From positions 4,278,001 to 4,342,000 of the forward strand of contig JBBPUQ010000002.1 of assembly GCA_038501195.1 (NCBI GenBank): a DNA stretch of 64,000 bases. The letters are read 5' to 3'. Positions 21,067 through 33,392 of the stretch are shown here, one piece after another (positions within the stretch are counted from its first letter, which is position 1; every line of letters starts with the position of its first letter). A program made the translations under genes and the position numbers. Under the pieces are notes generated by a model. That model was not told the DNA's origin, made no database searches, and worked only from the letters and a program-made list of their open reading frames with translations. The DNA is from Nemania diffusa (lineage: Eukaryota > Ascomycota > Sordariomycetes > Xylariales > Xylariaceae).

Positions 21067-24000
21067 CGGGGGGAGATGCCGGAGGACGACGGCGGGTGGG
21101 AGATAAGATGCTAAGTGCTCTGTAGCTTGCTACTAGCTCGCTTGCGCTCGCGGTTTTGAGTTTCAGGGGCGCGGCGGCAACATTCGCCAGTGTCCCGGCG
21201 GACCGCTGCGGGATCGCTCGTTCTCGTTCAATCGATTCCCTAACGGCAAATCGGCGGTTGGAAAAGACTGGATTAGAGTTGATACTTCGTGCGATCTTGC
21301 GTCATCATTTGTTCGGGTTAGGAGGAATGCCTCATAAAGCCCCTACCTAGGTAGAGTCTAGACAACGAAATGTGAAATGTGGTAAACTGCTTTTCCTGTT
21401 TAGGTCATCTACAGTGGCGATCCGCTATATCTTGGTACTAGATACAGACCCACTGCTCTTTGTATAGTGGCTCCACAGCTTCTACTACGTACAGGAACTT
21501 ACACCCTTCTATTACCGGAGGTACCTTGGCCCCTTTTCCATTATACCGGGTAGGCTTTCTCAGACACAAACACACCAACTGCGTAATTACAATTAGGAAT
21601 TACGAGTATCAAAATCTAGGGCACTCAAGATTGTTAGTGTGATGTAGATTGCATAAGAAACCTCCCTATTAATTCGAGTACCGCATCTTAAAGAGCAAGA
21701 CATGAGAGAGAAAGCAAAAAATTATTCTTTTTTTCACGTATTCTCACGGCATTCATTTCTCTTCTAAAGAAATGCCCCCCCATGGGTAAATAGCTAACAA
21801 ACAAATGGACGGTTAGTTACCTCTACTATATACCTAGGTGTGAGATACCTATATTCTATCTCGACACAGTGGGAGAATCCGTCAGTTCTCTCAGTGTACC
21901 GTCCTACAGCGTTTGGATTAAAACACGATCGCGGAACCATGCTGGTTTTCTTCTGCCGTATTACTATCCACAAGACTACGTTCACACGACACGGTCGCAG
22001 ATCTCGGCGACGCTCGGCATTGTAAAGGCAATCCCAGAATGCAGTACAACACCATGACGCTGTGCGCCGTAGGACGGGATTCTCCAGCCAGCTGTACATT
22101 GCACGGATGGGTGGCTCGGGTACACGTATATTAGCTTCTGCACTTAGATTTCTTCAAGGTTGTCTTTGATTACAGCGCTCGGTTCTGAGAAATCGTTCTG
22201 AAACGAGAAGTACCTGTTTCCCTATCTTTTAGATACTACGAGTATGCCTGAAAAATCATGGCTAGTTGCAAGGCGTCCTATCTGCCTATGAATTGTATCA
22301 CAAGTCCGACGCGGTGCCACGGGAAACCTTGCGGTTTAGGTGAACGAGTTCAAAGCGGAGCTTGCCCTTTCGCTACCTGAAACATATGCGGCAAGCCAGT
22401 TCAGTATAAATGACATGCGGCCTTAGCGAAATATATCAGCATATGCACGTAAAAAGAGTGCCGAGTATCAGGTGTAAGCAGATCGACTCTGCGGAGTCCG
22501 AGATTGAAGTTGGAGATGGGCTGAAATCCGAGGCGCCCTACCTCTCAGCTCTCTTGTGGAACCATCTAGCGTAAAGAAGAAACAGCCGAATACAGTATAG
22601 GTACTGACATCGCAGAAGATAACATGAGGAATGACGCGGCTCATCTATGTCACGAGATCCGGAAGGATGACAATAAGGCTTTCTAAGAGAGGGTGAGATT
22701 GTATAGGAAATGTGCCACGCTTCCGGATGAGTCCTTCTCGATTGCTAAGGACTAGTCTATGTACATGGCTGACTGAGATATACTAAGTCCTTACCACTCT
22801 TCTAGGTCAGACCTCGTCAGCTAAGCAATAGCCAGGCAGTAGAAATAGGCAATAGACAACAGGCATTGCTCCCACGGGTGTAGGTCCGAGAGGAAAATTG
22901 CGAGTATATAGTCAGAGGCCTATCATTGCCAATTGCAATAAATGACGTCTCTAGCAAATCCATGCTGTTATTTAACGACTGGATGTCAAAAAGAGGGAGG
23001 TGTGGAATGTCACATGTGGGATAGGAACCTACAGTGTCTACGTCATCTAGTCTCTGGGCAGTGAGACGGGTATACTCGCCGGATTACGTGTGTCTGTTCC
23101 GGTGATGGTTTAGTAAGTGATACAGGACAGAGACCAAGAATAGCATCTACTGGGCGCAAGAATTTCAATTCTTGAGGTGGGTTTAGTTGTGCTACTTCCA
23201 CGTAATGCATTTTGAAGATTAATCGGTACCTACGGATCGGTTGGATGAGACAACCCTTTCTACTCTGGTGGACCTGATCAGAAGGAGGGTCGGTTGCACC
23301 AGAACAGAAAAGCAAAAAAGAAACAAGGACCTAGAACGAGAATACCACTATCCCTTTGAAATTTCCACATCCCTAGTTTCCCGGTGTACTGTCTTGTGTC
23401 ATCGTGTCAAAACTCGATTAATATAGGGTTTCGGCTGGAAACAGGCATATATCTTGGGTCAGGGAACAGGGAGCCCGGGTTTGAGTAGAAAATTAGGATG
23501 ACATTCTCGGTAAATCTTTCGCCTAGCGCATGCGATAGTTATACGTAGTACCATCTAGGCTACCTATGGTACCTAGTGAATAGTATGGAACACTATCTGA
23601 GAGTCGTTCCCGGTAGCAGATGCGGCATAGCACGGTATGCAGTAGAAAACCAGGCATTATCGGGATCGCTGTTAGGAGCACAACATATGCAGCCCCAAAG
23701 ACCCGGGAACTGTAACACCGACTAGGTAATTAGGAATTAGGCTGATAGCAGAGTGAAATGCAGATCTTCAAGGGCTTATTGGCAATGAACCTGTTTACAC
23801 AATTGAGTTACTAAGTGCCTAAAAATTAGAATTGGCCGACGCATTGTAGGCCTTAAGCTTCACGTTCTCTCATGCAACAAGTTTTGGATCGCGTATCCCT
23901 AATCAAGGATTTCGGAATTCATGTTGATACGTCTCTGCGCATAAACTATAAACTACTAGACGTTGTATGTTATCTACCATAGAATACTGTGGGAGCATTC

Positions 24001-24364
24001 GTAATAGGCCTTGAGCCCTTCCTAGCCCTGCTCTACCTCTTGCTAGGCAGGCCTCGACATTCGTCCAGATTGATAACAAAGAAAAATGGCCTGTGTCTAG
24101 GCTCGACCGTCACTGATAATTATCTGCCGGGTCGTAACAAGTGTCTCCTCCGTACGCCTTAGGGTGCTTCCTCAAATAACTCCGCCTTGAATACAAAAGC
24201 ATGATCGACCCAAACTCCGAATAGTCGCTCCTCGTGTGAAATTTTGTTCGGGAATTTGTGCATCAACTGGTATAGTTGTCCCAAATATGTACAATGAAGT
24301 CTCGTCAGATTATCTCAAGCAGCGAGAAATATATTCATCTTCTGGCACCTGCCTCGCCCCTCGC
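21067..24364. other. 3.3-kb gene-poor region
   Basis: No gene could be supported on either strand. Open frames are at most about 100 codons and lack motifs. A 43-codon frame near 22443-22574 reads smoothly (for example QIDSAESEIEVGDGLKSEAP) but has no homologue I recognise and no splice context. The base composition is mixed and no transposon ends were seen. Confidence 0.4.
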
Positions 24365-25264
24365 TTAAATCCACATGGCCGGCTGTGGAGACGCAGGCTC
24401 TGGTATCAGAAAACTCGATAGTAATTCGTGAATTTCGGCTAAGTAGTCCTCAGCTCTGAACTTATGTAGACCTTTGGCGATGAGCTGTCCCTCTTCATCG
24501 TCGATATCCTGCAATTTGTCTTTTACACCTAGCTCTTCTGCCAACTCAGACACCTTCGCTAGTTCCTGGCCAAAGGGGTGTTGAGACTCGTGAGCTTCCG
24601 TCGGTCGGCGGAAACGTGGCGGCGTAGGTGGTGAGGGAGCTGCTAGAGTTGGTGTGATGGTTGTTATTGACAGAGGCGATTTTTGAGAGTGGGAAGCCGA
24701 TGATACAGATGTGGCCGAAGTTGAAGTAGAGGACGATCGAGACATCATAGAGCCGGCTTTGGTTGAGATCGTCTTGCTTGATTGATTAGAAAAACGGGCA
24801 TGTTTGTTTGCTAGGTTGTCGAAGGATGCCTTTTTCGTGTGCGATGGAGCTCGCTGGGGAATAGTTGGTGCTTCTCGAATGCTTGAGATTGGCTTCTGAG
24901 TCGGCGGCGTAAAGTAGCATGACAAATGATTTGGCTCTGGAGACCCAGACATGCGTTCCCCGGATGGTATCTCTGGACTTGTGGGAGGCGAGGACATTGC
25001 AGTACTCGGGCTGCCCAAAGAGGATTCGTCATCAGATTTTGAAGAGCGTGTTGGTGACGATGTTGCTTGAGGATATAAGTCGGGAGCATTGTATGCAAGC
25101 ATATTTGTTGTATGAGTTAGCTCCATTGGACTCGAGATCTTGTTGCGAATGGAACCTGATTGTGCGTGGCCCTTGGTAGTTGTGTTACTACGTTGTGGTA
25201 GGATACCCATGTCGGTCAACGACTGCTTCCCCCGCCGCGTCGTAAAGGCTCTTGCTAGTGACAT
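24365..25264 (-). CDS. Ser/Thr-rich protein of unknown function
   Basis: A single frame of 299 aa starts MSLARAFTTRRGKQSLTDMG. Residues 1-220 are low-complexity and Ser/Thr/Pro-rich (SSSTSTSATSVSSASHS, PSPPTPPRFRRP) and probably disordered. The C-terminal 70 residues are better ordered: HPFGQELAKVSELAEELG, an acidic DIDDEEGQ and KGLHKFRAEDYLAEIHELLSSF, predicted amphipathic helices. I do not recognise a named family; similar proteins are probably conserved in related moulds, judged by the ordered C-terminus and the low density of stops. No intron is needed. The long upstream region may hold an extended leader. Confidence 0.7.
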   Translation of the reverse strand: MSLARAFTTRRGKQSLTDMGILPQRSNTTTKGHAQSGSIRNKISSPMELTHTTNMLAYNAPDLYPQATSSPTRSSKSDDESSLGSPSTAMSSPPTSPEIPSGERMSGSPEPNHLSCYFTPPTQKPISSIREAPTIPQRAPSHTKKASFDNLANKHARFSNQSSKTISTKAGSMMSRSSSTSTSATSVSSASHSQKSPLSITTITPTLAAPSPPTPPRFRRPTEAHESQHPFGQELAKVSELAEELGVKDKLQDIDDEEGQLIAKGLHKFRAEDYLAEIHELLSSFLIPEPASPQPAMWI

Positions 25265-28046
25265 CGTGTACGAATGTTTGGAGATATGCGCAGATGAACG
25301 TTATTGCAGTGTAACGAGATTAGAAGACCGTGTTCCTAGGTATAGGTGGGGTGGGTGATAAATGGTGGTCTGAATACGAAGACAGACCACAATAGAGTTG
25401 GAATATCGCCAAGTTCGGTATTGCGGATTGAAGTTTATGAGAGTAGGCTTCAGTGAGTTCAGGATGTTCGCCAACTTAGGTAGGTTTCTCCAGGAGACAG
25501 CCAGAGAAGTATACTATGTTGCAGGTGATTTAGAACTCTTAAACCTTGTCGGTTGGATGTGATGAATGACAAGCGATAGGTATTGTGATCAGTTTGAATG
25601 ATGGAAGATCAAGTTGACAGTGGCTGCAAGACAGCAATACCTTGCACCTATTACTGTGTGACTAGGTGGTCGGTTTGCGGAGTGAGTGGTGTTGCGTGCA
25701 CGCGGCTCATTCACGATGGTTACCCTGATTGGGAAGGTGGGTAGATAATTAGTTGGATCTTTTTGGCCGAGATGGTCTGGTGACCCCTCTACTTTCTAGT
25801 CGCAGGTTAATAGCAACGTAGTATTGCGCAACCTGCGTTCTGACAAAGCAAGATGGGGATCCTGCGAAATCCCGGTTGCAATGCTGATGCACTCGAGCTG
25901 CAATGCCGTGTCTGGATGGACGATGAAGAGGAACACAATAATGGCGAGAACTGGGTTGGTAATTAGTCTGTCCCGGCGAAATGCGCTATTGGGAAACCAG
26001 GCGGATAAAGGGCGATCAAAAGCCGTTGGTGATCTGTGGAGATGATCAAAGACTTGTGGTTGTTGCCAATGATTGTGAGTAGCTAGCTATTGTGGTATGC
26101 TGTACCGTGTTGATTGTGCTGACTGTCGAGGGCCTGGAAGTCTGGTCAGGTGCCTGCTGGAACTGTCCATGTAGGTATTGTATTGTCGAGAATTCGATCT
26201 GATTGTACTATGTAGTCAAAGGCGACCGAAATGTCCAAGTAGTCTGCGCAAGTTGTGGCCTCCTGAGTACCAAGAACACAACAGTGAAACTTCCAGGTTT
26301 CCGAGTTGCGTCCGAATGCTGAATGGCGAGAAAGAATGGTAATAGAAAAAGAAGCTGCTCGTCCTTGGGTTCTACGTGCGAAAAAAGAGAGACTTCGACC
26401 GAGAATCCCTGCGAGTAGCGGGTTGGAATTTCGTAACCTGCGAAAAGAAAAGGAAAAGGCAATGAAGTAGTGACGAACCGAGCGATTCAGAACAATACGT
26501 CAAGGGAGTGAATAAGTAAGTAGGTAGGTAAGAGAAGAGACGACAGGGAACACGTCCCGATGGGATGGGGAACTAGCAGCAGGGTGGCGGCTAAGAAACG
26601 TGAGAGAAGAGTAAATTAATTGACAATGGACGTGAGGGACAGCGAGCAATAATAAGAAGCTTCCCCAGATGGCAAGGTGCCTCTGCCGCCTATAGGCTGA
26701 GCAAACAATCTAGCAATCTACCGAGATGTTTGTGTGTGTCCATGCGCTAAGGTAAGGAGGAGTCTAGGGCGGGCAGAGACAAGGGTCGGAGGGTTGAAAG
26801 AATCTTAGCGGAATCTAGGGCGCCAAGCATCATGATCAGTGGCTAACAGGCGACGCTGCGGGCACATATCACACCCACCTTATCTGGAAACATCCACTAC
26901 TACCACCACCACCACCACCACCACCGTCTGGGTCATTCAAGACCTGGACCTCAAGAATACCCTAACGTATGTACAAAGAAAAAAAACCCTGACTAAAAAA
27001 TCTGGATTCCTGCGTGAAAGGACCGTTGCATCTGTATCAGTACCTGTTCCTCCTTTGTGGGTTGTTGTGCGTTACCTTCAGCAGGAAAACAGGAATACAG
27101 AGAATCCAAATTTCAGGGGCACATGGCTCACAATCCACACATCATCAATCCATCGATAGGCATTCTGCATAACGGAGTCCCCTATTTTAGCAGTCTGGAC
27201 AGACAGCACACACCATCCTTGTCGACAGGGGGGTTTAAGGGAAGGACGAATGACTCGGCTCAATCAGGTGCACTATCCACAGCTAGGTACATAGGTACAT
27301 GCAGTAGGCAGCGTACCAGCCGAGAGCCAATTGGCCCGACTTCCCGATGCGTTTAGTGGGCCGTAGCTTTGAAAGCGGGCCAATACCGCAGCAGAATCCC
27401 TTGTTAGATTGTTAAATTGTTTTTCAGTACAGCCAATCAATTGTTCTCTTTGCTGTCTTTCCGTCCACGTTGGGTCACTCTGGCGCCTGCAGGTACAACA
27501 TGTGAACCCAAGCCCTATTCGTGGCCGTACTGCAGATCAACTTGACTGGTCTCAACCTGCGGTAGCAATTGGTGTTCTAGGGCTAGTAGAGGCTAACTGC
27601 CTAAGAGTTTATCTAAAGGAAGCAGGTACACTAACGCACTACTAGGTATGCGTAGAGTCAGGTACACATGGTACCTACCTACTGCAAGTGATCATGCAGC
27701 TGGAGCTCTGCTGCAGGTTATTAACAGAGCCAGGAAAGAATATGCGGCCATCATGATTTATTACTGTACGTGGCCATCTGGGGATGCTCCACGCTACCAT
27801 TGCCTCTACATACGCATATACCGGCGGAATAATGCAACCCGCCAACTGTGATGTGATGAGAGGGTTTGAATTGGCAATTAAGTCAAGTTGTTGCGCTATG
27901 TTAGCGAGTAAGCATACAAATACATATACATATAGCAAGCTAAAAAAAAATCTACTAAAAAACTAGATAAAGTTAAACACCCTCTTAATTTAGTGTTGAT
28001 CTAATAAATGAACTGGTTTCCCTGCTCTGTAAGTAGATAAAAAGTA
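25265..28046. other. Intergenic region upstream of the Ser/Thr-rich gene
   Basis: About 2.8 kb without a supported gene. It contains an ACC/CAC triplet tract at about 26902-26925 that yields a poly-Thr open frame, which I treat as an artefact, and TACCTA motifs near 26520 and 27665. It becomes A+T-rich from about 27900 towards the transposon. Confidence 0.45.
26902..26925. repeat. (CAC)n/(ACC)n triplet microsatellite
   Basis: A run of about eight CAC/ACC triplets lies in intergenic DNA. It creates the spurious poly-threonine frame at 26839-27159. Confidence 0.85.
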
Positions 28047-28078
28047 TCCTTTTAGAGACCTGCTCGGCGCTGTGACTT
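28047..28078 (+). repeat. Left terminal inverted repeat
   Basis: It begins TCCTTTTAGAGACC and continues to CGGCGCTGTGACTT. It matches the reverse complement of 30115-30146 at 28 of 32 positions; the four differences are all transitions. Confidence 0.85.
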
Positions 28079-30114
28079 TTGACCCCCTTTTACAAACCCA
28101 CAATACCCTTGCTAAAATCAGTAATATTACTACTACATAGCTTACTACAACAATACTTCTTTAATACTTTTTTAGCAATCAACTAAAACAATAGTTATAG
28201 CTTTAATAATTATATCAATTAAAAGCTTAAATTTAGATTTATTTCTAAGTTTATTTTATGACTTTTTTTTTGCTAAAAAACAATGCTTTGTAAAACTACA
28301 AACATAGAGCTCAATAAAAAAACGTTTGAACCTGATATTTTTTTTACAAACTACTACTTGAAGCCTACTAAATTCCGACTTATATACTTTCTATACCGCG
28401 ATTTTGAAGTCAAAGACCTACTTTTTACTTTTTTTGACCTATTTGAAGCTTTTTTGCTACTTTAGCTAATTGCTAAATGGGTTAAATACTACAAAAACAG
28501 TTGAAAAAAAAGTCCTTTTTTAGCTAAATCGATAAAGTAGCATTAATATCTAACTTCTTTATTAAAATTGTATTGCTTTTTTAAGTTTTTAATTTATATA
28601 AGCTTTTATTAAAAAAATCAAATTGAAAACTACTAATTAAAAAAAAAAAACAATCGACTAAAGCATACTTTTTTGTTATTTATTAGCAAAAATTAGTTTT
28701 GGAGTTTATTTCAATATTTTACTTTCTGAAACTTTAATAAAAAAAACTTTATACTACTACAGCTATTTTCAAAAGTTTTTAAAATTTTAGAAATAGTTAA
28801 AACAACTACTAAAAAGTTAACTAAACTATTTACAGCTATAACAATTAACAAAGCTATAGTTATATTTATAAATCGATTTATTATAACTATATATATATAA
28901 AATAAACTAAACTTTTTAAGCTTTAAAGTTTAAGTTGTTGCAGCTAAAAGTTATATATTGAACTAGTTATAACATTATAATTATATAAAGTTTGTTAAAA
29001 TATTTTATTTTTTAAAGCTTTTGCTAAGTTAAAAGTATATAAAGCTTTTTAAAAACGTTTTAACAATTAAAAAACAGCTAAAACAGCTAAATAATACTTA
29101 ACAAATAGTAGTTACTTTATTATGTAAGCTTTTTTGCTAGCTTTATTATTTATTTTGCAATAATTTATTCATGTTAATTGATTTATTGACTTATTTGTGA
29201 AACTATATAAAAATTAGAATAACTATAACAGTACAAAAACATTTTAAAATATATAAGCTATTTGTTAACTTTTATACAAACAATTCTACAAAAAATAAGC
29301 TAAAATAAAATAGCTTAAAAAATATACTTTCAAAAAACAGTAAAATTTAATAATTCTTTTATAAAAGCAACGTTGTAGTTTTATTTATATTAACAGTTTA
29401 TTTTAGCTTTGAAAATTATAAAAGAAGCTATCGACGCTAGCTTTATATAAAAACTGCAAAAACTATTTTTAGTAACTTTTTAGCTAAAAAAGTAGCTTTG
29501 CTTACAATTATAAATAATTATAATATTTATAAAGCTAGTATTAATTCTGCTAATTAACTAAAGTTTTACAATATTTAAAGTTATTAAATTCGCAAAAGTT
29601 ATAAAAAGTGCTTATTTTTTCAATATATTTTTAACGCAGTTTTTACAAACACTTTTTTGCTTTAAAAACAAGCAAAAAAGAACTTTTTAGCTTAACAGCT
29701 TTATAAAAATCAAACAGTTTAAAAAGAAGTCTTTTTAACAGCTATTTTTAACTAGTATAGCTATTAAACAAAAATAAGTATAAAAAGCTATTTTGGATCG
29801 AATTTTTTCAAAAACGAGCTTTTTAGCTACTAACTAATTAAAAAAAGCAAAAAAAGCGATTGTAAAGCTTGTAAAAGCTTTACAATCTATTTGTAAAAAC
29901 GCATTTTTTTAAACGAAATAAATAAAAACGCTAGTATTAAAAAAAGAGCTAGTATAGTTTATAGTTGCAATAAATACAATGTAGCACTTTATAATAATAA
30001 TTGTTGCAGTAATATTTAATACAAGCAAAATTAAGTAGAAATAGTTGTACATTATACTTTTTCTATTTTTATTGATTTTTATTAGTTATTTTATTTTTAG
30101 CTAGTACTTACAGC

Positions 30115-30146
30115 AAGTTACAGCGCCGAATGGGTCTCTAAAAGGA
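30115..30146 (-). repeat. Right terminal inverted repeat
   Basis: Its reverse complement begins TCCTTTTAGAGACC and ends CGGCGCTGTAACTT, pairing with the left end. A TA dinucleotide follows immediately outside, as at the left end. Confidence 0.85.
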
Positions 30147-31388
30147 TAGAGAATGCATCCTACAAACACCTACAGTACTTACTCAGTACACATTGACAAC
30201 AAGCATAAAGAACCTTTCATAAGAACCGTAGCTCTTTGACTCTGTGCGGCGTTGTCAACGAGCCACTTACCAAATAGGAATAGCTGGATGCATTCAATTA
30301 TACAGTACCTACCCGCAATGGACCATGAAACTGGCAAGGATGCTTAAAGTCGACGAGGCGAGGTGAAGGAAGAATTTGATTGGTTATGCTGTTACGCCTT
30401 CATTGGCTATCACGTTCCCAGTGTTTCAAGTCCACCTGCTAGTCTGGTTGAGTAGGACCGTGAGGCGTATGTACATACAGTAGAGGGATTTGAACGGCGT
30501 CTGTTTTTGTCTGCTTTGTTTTTTCGCGCGCCTAAAGAGGAAGCCTTCTGTACCAAGTCTCAAAAAGAAGCAACATTGGGTTACTGTAGTCTCCCAAGCG
30601 CTCGATATTGTGGCGGATGAGACGCCTCGGCCATCTAGACGACCTCGGCTGGCATCGCGCCACAATATATAAACAGGCAATTTAGCAGGCATGGTATCCT
30701 TCATTTTGCGGCCACGGAGGAATGGCGTGGCATCATGAATGCATGCTATGTTCTCGGAGTCGCGCTTCGTTCCTTACTGCGATGCAATGATTCCTACGAC
30801 CCACCAACTGGACAGTTCAATGTCATGAATAATGCTCATGATACCCAAAGCGGCGACTGTACGCTTTTATTATCCGTTACCAGGAAATCCCTGCTCCTGC
30901 CCAGCCATCGCATGACGTTTCACAATTAACTTCCTAAGTCTTTCAATGTTGTTGCCAGGTTGACAGAGGCGAAACCCGCGGGTGTTATTTTTAAGCTCTT
31001 TTCCAACAAGTAGCGCGTAATAACTTCGATATCTTGTGTGGTTTGCTGTTACCTAGTAGCTCCAGTATATCAAACCTACAGTGCAAGTCATGCCAACCCT
31101 TGCTACACGTTAATATGACATCAATTGACATCAAGCCCACGCGCGGTAGGCATATGACCTATCAAAGCTCTCTAACTATCCTACCTATTGCGAACCGGTT
31201 GATAAACCCCCATTGGTGTCGCCCAAGCATACCCTATATTTGGTTTGGATTCAACGTGTAACCACTTGTTTGCCCGAAAACTCCATGCGGAGACCTAGCT
31301 AGGATCAAACAATGGATCGATCGATGTGTCGATCGAACGGGTTGTTTTCAGCCTCAACTCTTACCCGGTCAGACCATAGTCAGTGTCC
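30147..31388. other. Intergenic region right of the transposon
   Basis: About 1.2 kb between the transposon end and the 3' end of PWP1. Base composition returns to normal abruptly at the right inverted repeat. The open frames here (60-90 codons) have no recognisable features. Confidence 0.5.
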
Positions 31389-33091
31389 CTAATCTTCATC
31401 CATAGAATCTCCACTCTCTTCCTCATCGTCCTCGTCCTCGCTTCTATCGTCCTCTGAACTTTCATCGTTTGCTACGCCAACTAGCCTCTCTTCTACATTG
31501 TCTGTCGGCCTCGCCGCTATCTTGTTAGCGAATGCTTGTCGGACTGCCGCATTCGTGCTTGTGTCCCAGACATGCATTGTGCCCTTGCTACCCGCCACCG
31601 CGAGACGGAAGGCGACTTCAGCATCTGGCGCGAAGTTGGTAGAGAAAATCCTGCCAATATCCAAGTTGCGTGACACGACCATGGCAGGCCCTGAAGGTTG
31701 TATATTCCAAAGCTTGACCGTCTTATCAGTCGAACCTGTAGCTATGAAACCAGGTACATGCGCATTGATATCGAAGGAAGACAACGATTCGTCGTGTGCC
31801 TGGAGTGTCCATACTGGCTTGCTAGCCGATGGACTCGATGGGATATTGCGAATATCGAAGTAATGTATTATTCCATTTTCTGTAGAGACGTAGAAGAAAT
31901 TGGGATCATGGGGATCCCACTTGACATTCTCGACGTCACTCTCGACGCCCCATCTCGGAGTCTTTGCATCTGGCGCCCGCATATCGGCAGCAACTACGGT
32001 TCGATCGTAGCTCCCGCTCAGCAATACTGTGGACTCTACTGCATGCCATGCTAGTGAGCAGACTTTATCCGTATGGTATGAGTATGATTTGGCGCATTTT
32101 GCCGTGTTTAAGTCCCAGAGCTTCACGGTCTTGTCGGCTGACGCGGAGGCCAGGAGGTTTCTGTGCTTCCTGTTGGCAGCAAGAGACAGAACTGCATCCA
32201 CATGGTATTCGTCATTGGCCTTCTTCGACTTCTTCTTCTTCTTCTTTTTCTTCTTGTCTTGCTCTTGCAGATTACCGCCCTGGCCAAGGATAGCATTGGG
32301 ATACAGGGAATCCACAGTATCTAAATCCCACACCTCGATATCGGGATCCATGGTTCCTATTGCAACGAAGTTGGCGGTCGCATCCTTCTCCATCCCGGGC
32401 TTGGACACTGCGATATCTAGCCACTCGAGACAGAGCGGTATAGCGGGTAGCATAATGTCATGGTGTACATAAAGATTGTCGGCCTCATCCTCATAAACAT
32501 AAACCTCAAGGTGCGCAAGTTCATCTTCCACCTTGGCCGCCAGCAACATATTATCTGTCGCTAGGATTTGTAGCTCTTCGCGGTCTTGCTCGTCCTGGTC
32601 CTGCTCATCGGGTATCGTGATGTAGGGGTCTTCTTTATTTGATTGATAATAGGCCAGAGATTTTATGTTACCAAACATGTCCATGCGCTGGCCGTGGACG
32701 TCGTCTTCGTCGTCGTCATAGTGTTCGAGATCGTACTCTTTGAGGTCCGCGTCATTGATGTCGATGCTATGAGGAAGTTAGTATAGTATTATATAAGTGT
32801 ATGGCGACCTAGTTGACAAGCGTACTCTTCTGTCTTATTTCCCTTCGTTGGAGCACTGTCTGTTTTCTCCTCAGCGACAGCACCCCCATCTGTCGATGCG
32901 TCATCTTCATCTTCATCGCCGCCCCCCTCCGCTTGCGCTTCCTCTAGGTCGTCCTTGGCATCGTCTAGCTGTAATTTGGCTAACTCGGCTATGCGCTCGA
33001 ACTCGGTTTCATCGAAATTATATCTCGAGGGAAAAGGCGCTGCAAAGCCTCGCGGCACCCAAGCCGTTGTGGTTATCATAGATTCTGCCAT
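31389..33091 (-). CDS. pwp1: Periodic tryptophan protein 1 (PWP1), WD40 ribosome-biogenesis factor
   Basis: Exons are 33091-32826 and 32766-31389 (1644 nt, 547 aa), with a 59-nt intron whose removal gives NKTEDIDINDADLKEYDLEHYDDD. The N-terminus MAESMITTTAWVPRGFAA, the acidic region (GGGDEDEDDASTDGG) and DMFGNIKSLAYYQSNKEDPYIT match PWP1. WD40 repeats follow (LLASASADKTVKLWDL, VLLSGSYDRTVVAAD, FIATGSTDKTVKLWNI, RLAVAGSKGTMHVWDT), and the C-terminus is acidic (SSEDDRSEDEDDEEES). A Lys-rich insert (about KKKKKKKKKSKK) lies between the first WD unit and the main propeller and could act as a nuclear or nucleolar signal. PWP1 proteins act in 25S/60S ribosome maturation in the nucleolus. The gene shares a 301-bp divergent promoter with PRP16. 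Confidence 0.93.
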
Positions 33092-33392
33092 ACTGTTGGA
33101 ACTATGCTGCTGGTCGTAATAGCCTCGAGATTTGCTAGCTGTCGAAGCTGCGACCGTTTACCTACCTAGGTTAGGTAGTATTCAACCAAGGTGCCCCTCC
33201 AACTTTTTTTTTGAGTTGAGAGAGCAGGCCAAATTTTAGCGGGGCTTCCCTTATCGATTACTATCCATTATGTACCTACCCCTTGAACCAAGGCGCGCCA
33301 AACAAGCTCCTGGGTCTGACATAACTCTTAAACAGGACCAACCATCTTAGGATACGTTGCTATCTAGAGAGAAGGATATAGGTTTTCTCAAA
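33092..33392. promoter_or_regulatory. Divergent promoter between PWP1 and PRP16
   Basis: This is a 301-bp head-to-head region. It contains TACCTACCTAGGTTAGGTA-like repeats at about 33160-33178 and a poly-T tract at 33204-33212. It offers the only space for both promoters and so may coordinate a ribosome factor and a splicing factor. Confidence 0.6.

Larger units (their letters stand above)
28047..30146. mobile_element. Decayed DNA transposon (Tc1/mariner-type) with TIRs and TA duplication, A+T-rich
   Basis: The element is 2100 bp and bounded by imperfect 32-bp terminal inverted repeats with TA on each outer side (28045-28046 and 30147-30148). The interior is strikingly A+T-rich: two 60-base lines that I counted (28801 and 29281) have 14 and 11 G/C bases. 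No transposase frame survives; the longest open stretch is about 60 codons without motif. The length and TA target site fit the Tc1/mariner superfamily, and Fot1/pogo-like fungal elements are about this size. The composition and the transition-only differences between the two ends fit repeat-induced point mutation. No DDE residues can be shown, so the superfamily rests on ends and size alone. Confidence 0.75.

Noticed and set aside
26839..27159. 106-codon frame with poly-threonine
   Set aside because: Created by an ACC/CAC microsatellite; no conserved features.
28283..28465. 60-codon Phe-rich frame inside the transposon
   Set aside because: A+T-rich DNA translates to Phe/Leu/Lys-rich text; no transposase motif.
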